Shown: positions 5,847 through 11,110 of the stretch, one piece after another
Numbering within the stretch: position 1 is the first letter of the stretch
Layout: the number at the start of each line of letters is the position of its first letter
NCBI GenBank assembly: GCA_946482615.1
Contig: CAMLSF010000120.1
Span: 1-11,110, forward strand
Length of the DNA: 11,110 bases
DNA from: an uncultured Chromatiaceae bacterium
Lineage (GTDB): Bacteria; Pseudomonadota; Gammaproteobacteria; Enterobacterales; Alteromonadaceae
Direction: 5' to 3'
Translations under genes and position numbers: made by a program
Notes under the pieces: generated by a model
What the model saw: the letters and a program-made list of their open reading frames with translations, nothing else
Databases searched by the model: none
What the model was told of the DNA's origin: nothing

Positions 5847-7331
5847 ATGACAAACCAAATAAATAGCAGTTTTGCTCTGCTGAATGACAGCAGTTTAGTG
5901 CATCACAGCAGCTATATTGCCGGACAGTTTCAAACCGGCCGCACTGGCCATTTTGCCGTGCATAATCCTGCGAATGGCAGTTTGCTGGCGTTGGTGGCTG
6001 AAGCCACAAGCACAGAAGCAGAACAGGCTATTGCAGCAGCTACTGTGGCATTTCCGGTCTGGTCAGCTCTGACTGCAGCAGAGCGTTCCGCTTTATTGAT
6101 GAACTGGTGTCAGTTGATGCTGGAGCATCAGCAGGACTTAGCCCGTATTTTAACCCTGGAGCAGGGCAAACCCTTAGCTGAGGCCATAGGTGAAATCAGC
6201 TATGGTGCGTCGTTTGTCAGCTGGTTTGCGGAACAAGCCAAACGTATGAATGGCGATATTATTCCGGCACCTAAGGCCAATCAGCAAATTTTGGTGCTGA
6301 AACAAGCCGTAGGGGTAGTAGCTGCTATTACGCCATGGAATTTCCCCAATGCGATGATTTTACGTAAAGCCGCCGCCGCTTTAGCTGCAGGTTGTACTTT
6401 TGTCGTCAAACCTTCAGAGCTGACACCTTTATCGGCTTTGGCTTTAGCAGAACTGGCCAGCCGTGCCGGTATTCCGGCCGGAGTTTTTAATGTAGTCACA
6501 GGCACAGATGCCAAAGCTATAGGTCAGGTGCTGACCAAAGACAGCCGGGTGGCCAAATTCAGTTTTACCGGTTCCACTCCTGTCGGCAAAACTTTGTTAG
6601 CGCAATGCGCTTCGACCGTGAAAAAAGTCTCGATGGAATTAGGGGGTAACGCACCCTTTATTGTATTTGACGATGCCGATTTAGCTGCGGCTGTACAGGG
6701 TTTACTGGCGGCTAAATTTCGTAATGCCGGTCAAACCTGTGTCTGCGTCAATAGGGTTTTTGTGCAGCGAGCTGTGTATGACAGTTTTTTAGCTTTATTA
6801 ATCAAAGCGACAGCACCGTTAAAACTGGCTAACGGTTTAGAAGCCGGTTGCCAGATAGGGCCGCTGATTAATCAGGCTGCTGTGGATAAAATAGCCCGCC
6901 TGTTGGATCAGGCACTGGATCAGGGGGCCGAACTTTTGTTAGGTGGTGCTATTGATGCCGACTTAGGGCCGTTGTTTTTCCAGCCCACTATAGTCACAGA
7001 CGTCAGGCCTGAAATGCACATCAGCCAGACTGAGATTTTTGGCCCTGTGCTTTGCATCAGTCTGTTTGATACAGAACAAGAGGCGATAGAACTTGCCAAC
7101 AACACGCCGACAGGCCTTGCCAGCTATTTTTACAGCCGTGATATAGGCCGGATTTTCCGGGTCGCCAAAGCTCTGGACTACGGCATGATCGGCATCAACG
7201 AAGGTTTAATTTCCAATGCTGCCGCCCCTTTTGGTGGCGTCAAAGAGTCAGGTTTGGGCCGGGAAGGCTCCGGTTATGGGCTGGACGATTTTACTGAACT
7301 AAAGTATTTGTGTTTAGGTGGATTAGGCTGA
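5847..7331 (+). CDS. gabD: Succinate-semialdehyde dehydrogenase (GabD type)
   Basis: This 494-residue aldehyde dehydrogenase should oxidise succinate semialdehyde to succinate with NAD(P)+ in the cytoplasm, the last step of 4-aminobutyrate breakdown. The cofactor and oxyanion motif AITPWNFP is near 160-167, with Asn at about 165. The cofactor-binding Lys is in FVVKPSE (about 188), the general base Glu in MELGGN (about 264), the catalytic Cys in AGQTCVC (about 298), and EIFGP at about 396-400. The CxC pair at the active site, the ending GLISNAAAPFGGVKESGLGREGS and the KYLCLGGL tail match E. coli GabD as I remember it, at a similar length (482 residues there). ATG 5847 has GGAG 8 bases upstream; the in-frame ATG at 5802 has none. 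No gabT or transporter is adjacent. A related semialdehyde as substrate cannot be excluded. Confidence 0.88.
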   Translation: MTNQINSSFALLNDSSLVHHSSYIAGQFQTGRTGHFAVHNPANGSLLALVAEATSTEAEQAIAAATVAFPVWSALTAAERSALLMNWCQLMLEHQQDLARILTLEQGKPLAEAIGEISYGASFVSWFAEQAKRMNGDIIPAPKANQQILVLKQAVGVVAAITPWNFPNAMILRKAAAALAAGCTFVVKPSELTPLSALALAELASRAGIPAGVFNVVTGTDAKAIGQVLTKDSRVAKFSFTGSTPVGKTLLAQCASTVKKVSMELGGNAPFIVFDDADLAAAVQGLLAAKFRNAGQTCVCVNRVFVQRAVYDSFLALLIKATAPLKLANGLEAGCQIGPLINQAAVDKIARLLDQALDQGAELLLGGAIDADLGPLFFQPTIVTDVRPEMHISQTEIFGPVLCISLFDTEQEAIELANNTPTGLASYFYSRDIGRIFRVAKALDYGMIGINEGLISNAAAPFGGVKESGLGREGSGYGLDDFTELKYLCLGGLG

Positions 7332-7350
7332 GAGAGTAAGGCTCCCAGCC
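7326..7350 (+). terminator. gabD: Weak hairpin at the end of gabD
   Basis: GGCTGAGAG at 7326-7334 can pair with CTCCCAGCC at 7342-7350, with one mismatch and a 7-base loop. The hairpin overlaps the gabD stop and has no T-run after it, so any terminator function is uncertain. Confidence 0.3.
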
Positions 7351-7373
7351 CTTCATCAGGTTATTGGTGGCCA

Positions 7374-7817
7374 TCAGTGCAATACATCGACCAGCACATC
7401 CGCAATCACAGCTGTGGCTATTGAAACCAGTATTAAATCTGTGCCCACCACCTGCCATTGATAACCCTGATGCTGAGGCAGCTGCGCTAGCATGGCGGCT
7501 GGTACTGATTTTTTCGCAATGCCAGGTGGCAAAGGTTTACCTTTGGCTAAGTTCTTGCGAATTCCGGGGGGTAAGGCAGTCTGGCCTGTCATCTGATAAC
7601 GCTCAGCCAGAACCCGGGCATCGGTATGGCTGATACCGGCACTGACCGTCAGTGCCGCAGGCTTCAGTTCAGTGATCTTTTGTTTGCTCTGTTGTTTCAG
7701 CTGCTTTTCTGCCGCTTTAGCTTTATGTTCATGATCTTTGTCAGCATCAGCAGCTGTCACTTGTTGTGTTAATAAGGGCGCTATTAAAGCCACCCATAAT
7801 TTGGTACGTGCATTCAT
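7374..7817 (-). CDS. CigR/RcnB-like small exported protein
   Basis: This 147-residue protein has a signal peptide (about 1-23, MNARTKLWVALIAPLLTQQV then TAA). A Lys/Gln/Glu-rich region follows (about 25-50), then the paired motifs LPPGIRKNLAKG (82-93) and LPPGIAKK (96-103). The end is GYQWQVVGTDLILVSIATAV with a hydrophobic C-terminus. The LPPGI repeats and the W-x-VGTDL-x-LV ending are typical of the RcnB/CigR family of periplasmic or membrane-associated proteins. RcnB affects nickel and cobalt homeostasis; Salmonella CigR is known as an anti-virulence regulator. The role here is unknown, and the hydrophobic tail could be an inner-membrane anchor. The start at 7817 has GAGG 9 bases upstream. 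It follows the repressor gene on the same strand after 89 bases, so it may or may not be cotranscribed. Confidence 0.8.
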   Translation of the reverse strand: MNARTKLWVALIAPLLTQQVTAADADKDHEHKAKAAEKQLKQQSKQKITELKPAALTVSAGISHTDARVLAERYQMTGQTALPPGIRKNLAKGKPLPPGIAKKSVPAAMLAQLPQHQGYQWQVVGTDLILVSIATAVIADVLVDVLH

Positions 7818-7906
7818 GCTATTCAGCCTCGCTGTTTTAGTTGCTCTTTAGCATAGTCGCCAAAGCTGGATGCTGGCTGAATGGGGTTTACAATGCATTC
7901 TGTGCT

Positions 7907-8917
7907 TTATCCCTGCGGCGCATCCGCTACCGAGTCCCTTTCCACCAGCTGCGGTATAAACAGGTGAGTTCTGCTTTCCGGCTCTATGCTGGTATCACTG
8001 AGTTGTATCGCCAGTTTAGTGGCGTAATTGGCCATTTCTTCGACCGGGTAATGCATAGTGGTTAAACGCGGGCGGCAGGCGCGGCTGACGATCAGATCGT
8101 CAAAACCTATCACTGACACATCTTCCGGTACCCGCAGGCCGGCGGCGAATAAAGCGTGAATAGCGCCTATCGCCATCAAGTCGTTGTAGGCCAAAAGCGC
8201 AGTGAATTTAATGCCTTTATCCAGCAGAGCCTGCACCGCCTGCTCACCACCTTCCATATTGGCGGTGGATTCTTCTATAGCAGCTTCAGCCAACTGCAAA
8301 CCCGCTGTTTTTAATGACTCACGAATACCCTGCAAACGAAAACCCGGATCGCCGTTTTGGTAAATACTGGTGATCACCGCAAAGTTTTTATGACCTCTCT
8401 GGATCAAATAATCTGTCGCCTGACGTGCGCCTGCGACGTTATCCAGCCAAACACAGCGGTTGGCTATAGCGGGCATATAGCGGTTGATCAGTACCAAGCC
8501 TGGAATTTCGTTCGCCAACTTCAGCAAGGTTTTTTCATCTGAATATTCGCTGTGCAGAATAATGGCCTGACAGTTGTGATCCCGCAGTGAATCAATAGCT
8601 TCCTGCTCCGACTTAGTCTCATACAAGGAGTTACTCATCAGCAGTTTGTAGTTATTTTCCCGTGCGCCTTTTTCCACACCACTGGCGAGACTACCAAAAA
8701 ATGGCATCGACAGTTTAGGTGTCACCACACCCAGGGTATTGGTGGTTTTACTGACCAAAGCACGGGCGTTGCTGTTTGGTCTGTAACCTAATTCGGCAAT
8801 GACTTTTTTCACCCGGGCACGGCAGGCTTCGCCCACCTGATGACCATCGTGGATCACCCGGGACACTGTAGCTATAGACACGCCTGCTACTTTTGCGACA
8901 TCTTTAATTGTGACCAT
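7907..8917 (-). CDS. LacI-family transcriptional repressor, GalR/GalS-like
   Basis: This 336-residue regulator has the family's usual length and layout. An N-terminal helix-turn-helix (TIKDVAKVAGVSIATVSRVI, about 3-22) is followed by the hinge helix (NARALVSKTT, 50-59) and a periplasmic-binding-protein-like sugar-sensing domain (about 62-328). MPFFGSLASGVEKGA, the PGLVLINRYMP strand, GGEQAVQALL, AYNDLMAIGA and the VIGFDD-x-IVSRACRPRLTT stretch closely resemble E. coli GalR/GalS as I recall them. It probably binds a palindromic operator and is released by a sugar. It lies 38 bases downstream of the symporter gene with no visible terminator, so the two likely form one operon and the repressor controls its own locus. 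The ribosome site is weak (AAGAAAA-rich). The inducer is not deducible, and no GalR-type operator was found in the nearby spacers. Confidence 0.93.
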   Translation of the reverse strand: MVTIKDVAKVAGVSIATVSRVIHDGHQVGEACRARVKKVIAELGYRPNSNARALVSKTTNTLGVVTPKLSMPFFGSLASGVEKGARENNYKLLMSNSLYETKSEQEAIDSLRDHNCQAIILHSEYSDEKTLLKLANEIPGLVLINRYMPAIANRCVWLDNVAGARQATDYLIQRGHKNFAVITSIYQNGDPGFRLQGIRESLKTAGLQLAEAAIEESTANMEGGEQAVQALLDKGIKFTALLAYNDLMAIGAIHALFAAGLRVPEDVSVIGFDDLIVSRACRPRLTTMHYPVEEMANYATKLAIQLSDTSIEPESRTHLFIPQLVERDSVADAPQG

Positions 8918-8955
8918 AATTTTTTCTTTTTTATTATTTGCTTATCAACAGTAAA

Positions 8956-10401
8956 TTAAATGGATTCTGAACCCTGATTTTGTTTTTTACGTTCGGCTAA
9001 CGCCAGACTGATCTGCTGGCTGCTTTGTGCATCCAGATGATAGCCTCTTAACAGCAGCAAAGAACACAAGGCAAAAAGCACAGTGCCCAAGGCTAAAATA
9101 ACCCGCATCGCCAGAATACTGTCCGGGTTTTGTGCCGCAGAAAGCTCTGCATCAAAACCAATCAGATTCAAGGATAAACCAGCCAGCAATAAGGCCAAAG
9201 CCGCACTTAAACTGGTGACCCAGCTATGAATAGCAACAAAAACCCCTTCGCGGCGCTGGCCATGTTTGAATTCATCTTCATCACATAAATCCGCCATCAT
9301 AGAGGGGATTAACATAGTCATAGCAGTCCAGGCTGAAGTACAAAGCAAAGCGTCGAGCCAAATCCAGCCATACCCCTGTGGTGTGAAAATAAACCATTTG
9401 CAGGCGCCTCCGACCAGAGTCAGCACATAAATCAGCTGCAGCGCTGTGATTTTTCCGACCCGCCCGGATAAAGCTGCAATCAAAGGCACGGTCAGAAAAC
9501 CAAAAGCGGCATAAGCCATCGACAACCAGCCTTTAAAAATGGCGCCCTGAGCTATATCACCTTCGGCAATAAAATACACCAAGAGGTAATAATCCATGCT
9601 GGCAGTAAAAGCACCGCCGGCCATTTGTAACACAGTCAGCAGCAACAACAGCCGTAAGCCTTTGTTTGTTTTTAAGGTTTTTAAACTTTGTTTTAAAGTG
9701 ACAGGCGGAAAAGTCACAGCAGAACGCTGTACCACTTCTTTGCTGTAACAGGCCGCCAAAGTGCCCAGCAGGCCAAAGATAAACAAAGCCACACCCCAGC
9801 CAACATAACGTATGCCGACAAAAACTGAACTGAAAACGGCCAGCTGCGCCAATGGAAATAACCACTGATACAACAAAGACCCCAGCTTCAGAAAATAAGT
9901 GGTAAAGCCCATAATTTCAGTGCGCTGATGATAATCCGGGCTCATCTCATAAGATAAACAGGTCATAGGCACAGACATAAAAGTCGCGGCTACGTAAAAC
10001 AACAAAGAAAAAATCACAAAATACAGCAGATGAGCCAGTTCGCCCCAGCCTGTGGGCACCATCCAAATCAAACCAAAAAATAAACAACAGGCCCAACTGG
10101 CGACCAGTATAAAAGGCCGTCTGCGGCCAAAACCACTGTGATAATGATCAGATAAATGCCCAACCCAGGGGCCTAATAAAGTACCGAGTAACAAAGGTAA
10201 AGTAAGAGCCAGCCCCAGTAAAAAAGGGTCGACTCCTAAGGTCATCTGGTAAAACGGAATAGCCAGCACACTGACACTTTGCTGGGCAAAAAACATCGCA
10301 AAAAAGCCAGCGCCAAGCGCCAGCTTTTGAGTTCCTGACACCCGTATCGACTGTGATGCGGATGCTGAGGCTGTTGTGCTTTGGTGCAGTGGCTTTGCCA
10401 T
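8956..10401 (-). CDS. GPH-family sugar:cation symporter (MFS)
   Basis: This 481-residue integral membrane protein should have about 12 transmembrane helices and bring a glycoside, pentose or hexuronide in with a cation. Helices begin at about residue 27 (LALGAGFFAMFF). The cytoplasmic loop GHLSDHYHSGFGRRRPFIL (81-99) is the MFS/GPH motif between helices 2 and 3. The second-half loop MMADLCDEDEFKHGQRREGV (368-387) is the counterpart of the D-x-x-EF/Y-K-x-G-x-R-x-E-G motif in the melibiose-permease superfamily. The N-terminus has a Ser/Ala/Thr-rich stretch before helix 1. The start at 10401 has AGGAG about 4 bases upstream, inside a short AGCAC/GTGCT inverted repeat (10402-10415). It lies between a probable carbohydrate-active gene upstream and a GalR-like repressor downstream, which supports sugar import. 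The sugar is unknown; GPH-like sucrose or maltooligosaccharide carriers are possible relatives. Confidence 0.9.
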   Translation of the reverse strand: MAKPLHQSTTASASASQSIRVSGTQKLALGAGFFAMFFAQQSVSVLAIPFYQMTLGVDPFLLGLALTLPLLLGTLLGPWVGHLSDHYHSGFGRRRPFILVASWACCLFFGLIWMVPTGWGELAHLLYFVIFSLLFYVAATFMSVPMTCLSYEMSPDYHQRTEIMGFTTYFLKLGSLLYQWLFPLAQLAVFSSVFVGIRYVGWGVALFIFGLLGTLAACYSKEVVQRSAVTFPPVTLKQSLKTLKTNKGLRLLLLLTVLQMAGGAFTASMDYYLLVYFIAEGDIAQGAIFKGWLSMAYAAFGFLTVPLIAALSGRVGKITALQLIYVLTLVGGACKWFIFTPQGYGWIWLDALLCTSAWTAMTMLIPSMMADLCDEDEFKHGQRREGVFVAIHSWVTSLSAALALLLAGLSLNLIGFDAELSAAQNPDSILAMRVILALGTVLFALCSLLLLRGYHLDAQSSQQISLALAERKKQNQGSESI

Positions 10402-10433
10402 AGCACTCCTGTGCTGAGGATGAAATGCAAAAG

Positions 10434-10439
10434 ATTATA
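10434..10439 (-). promoter_or_regulatory. Candidate -10 box for the symporter-repressor genes
   Basis: A perfect TATAAT lies on the minus strand at 10439-10434, about 33 bases before the symporter start. No -35 is visible at 16-18 bases; that position falls in the GC-rich hairpin at 10454-10474. It may be activator-dependent or a chance match. Confidence 0.35.
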
Positions 10440-10453
10440 TACACAAAACGTAG

Positions 10454-10474
10454 GGGCGGGGTTTATCCCCGCCC
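10454..10474 (-). terminator. GC-rich 8-bp hairpin between the secreted-protein and symporter genes
   Basis: GGGCGGGG (10454-10461) and CCCCGCCC (10467-10474) are perfect reverse complements around a 5-base loop. On the minus strand the hairpin comes after the upstream gene's stop (10504) and is followed by CTACGTTTTG, a short T-run. It could be an intrinsic terminator or attenuator partly separating the two genes, or a dispersed REP-like palindrome. The pairing is certain; the function is inference. Confidence 0.5.
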
Positions 10475-10503
10475 GTCTATGATTTAATCCAATGCCCGAA
10501 CCA

Positions 10504-11110
10504 TCATGGCTTTTGGATCAAACTCACTTCCGCCAGTTCTACGCCATGCCAGCCTTTGACTTCGGCAGCACTGTAAGCACTCTGATTAAACATCAGCTGT
10601 ATACCCTGCAGTTGCTGAAGCTCACTAAGGTTCAGCCGTAAACCCTGCTCCACTTTGGGCGCAAAGACTGGCATAAACATAGGGTAAGCCTGTGTCATCA
10701 GCGTATCGGTTTGTTTGAGTTTATCCAGCGGCACTAACAGATACTGCCAGTCTGTGCCCACTTTCAGCTCTGTGCCGTAAGCGATGCCGTCTTTATCCAG
10801 CACTGCAAACTTCAGCTGTTCCGGTTGTTTGACCGCACGGATTTTCAGCGCCACTGTGTCGTAGCCTTTCAGGTTACGTTTAAGCAGACTGTTATCGGCA
10901 GACAAAGTGGTTTTCAGAATAGCCGCAGCTTTAGGATTCTCTAACGAATCCACACCCAGTTGTAAAGCTAAACCAGAAGCTGAACTGTCGGCAACCACAC
11001 GTTGCGTCACAGTCGCATCTTTAGGATACAGGCTGTTTTGTCTGTCCAATGTGGCATCAAACAAAGTCACTGGCTGGCCTTGTGGTTTTACTGCCACTGT
11101 CCAGTAAGGT
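10504..11110 (-). CDS. C-terminal part of a probable carbohydrate-active or carbohydrate-binding protein (partial)
   Basis: The frame is open to the window edge, so the 5' end is missing. A GTG at 11097 could start it, but coding continues upstream (PYWT before VAVKPQG), so I treat it as the tail of a longer protein. The roughly 200 residues look like a beta-sandwich, with alternating strands (YDTVALKIRA, LKFAVLDKDG, TDWQYLLVPLDKLK) and a late LSELQQLQGIQLMFNQS then GWHGVELAEVSLI. Such D-W-x-x-L-x-V-P-L and G-I-x-L-x-F patterns are common in carbohydrate-binding modules of secreted glycosidases. With a sugar symporter and GalR-like repressor downstream, a glycoside hydrolase is the best guess. 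No catalytic domain is in view, so the enzyme class cannot be given. Confidence 0.6.
   Translation of the reverse strand, partial: PYWTVAVKPQGQPVTLFDATLDRQNSLYPKDATVTQRVVADSSASGLALQLGVDSLENPKAAAILKTTLSADNSLLKRNLKGYDTVALKIRAVKQPEQLKFAVLDKDGIAYGTELKVGTDWQYLLVPLDKLKQTDTLMTQAYPMFMPVFAPKVEQGLRLNLSELQQLQGIQLMFNQSAYSAAEVKGWHGVELAEVSLIQKP

Noticed and set aside
7364..7633. Plus-strand open frame opposite the CigR-like gene
   Set aside because: It shows no domain pattern and lies antisense to a gene with a clear signal peptide and family motifs.
7821..7882. 8-bp inverted repeat ATTCAGCC/GGCTGAAT upstream of the CigR-like gene
   Set aside because: The arms are 46 bases apart and short, so it is neither a good hairpin nor a typical operator; a chance match is likely.
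1..11110. Whole mobile element, prophage, CRISPR array or tRNA
   Set aside because: No integrase, transposase, regularly spaced direct repeats or cloverleaf-forming sequence was seen on either strand; only isolated palindromes are present.

Overview
The window looks like chromosomal DNA of a free-living gammaproteobacterium. Protein similarity remembered by eye and moderate GC suggest an alteromonad or Rheinheimera-like relative, but this is inference. There are ten clearly protein-coding genes, partial coding sequence at both edges, and no rRNA, tRNA, CRISPR array or intact insertion sequence. No gene-free stretch exceeds about 300 bases.

Left part (1-2200): the tail of an unknown gene is followed by a perfect 16-bp inverted repeat. 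Next is a secreted serine hydrolase of the alpha/beta fold (183-1193). It converges, with a 4-base overlap, on a GAF-GGDEF diguanylate cyclase on the minus strand (1190-2200).

Centre-left (2322-4863): a compact four-gene operon holds a SnoaL/NTF2-like protein, two YCII (DGPF) proteins in tandem, and a sigma factor of the ECF42 type with its long C-terminal extension. Upstream lies TGTCGA-N17-CGAC, which matches the promoter motif I recall for ECF42 sigma factors and predicts positive autoregulation. This is the most interesting part of the window.

Centre (4852-7331): an A+T-rich orphan gene for a small two-helix membrane protein lies convergent to the sigma gene. It is divergent from a GabD-type succinate-semialdehyde dehydrogenase gene.

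Right part (7374-11110, all minus strand): in transcription order there is the end of a probable secreted carbohydrate-active protein, a GC-rich hairpin, a GPH-family sugar:cation symporter, a GalR-like LacI-family repressor, and a CigR/RcnB-like small secreted protein. The first three read as a sugar-uptake locus with its own regulator. The sugar cannot be told from this window.
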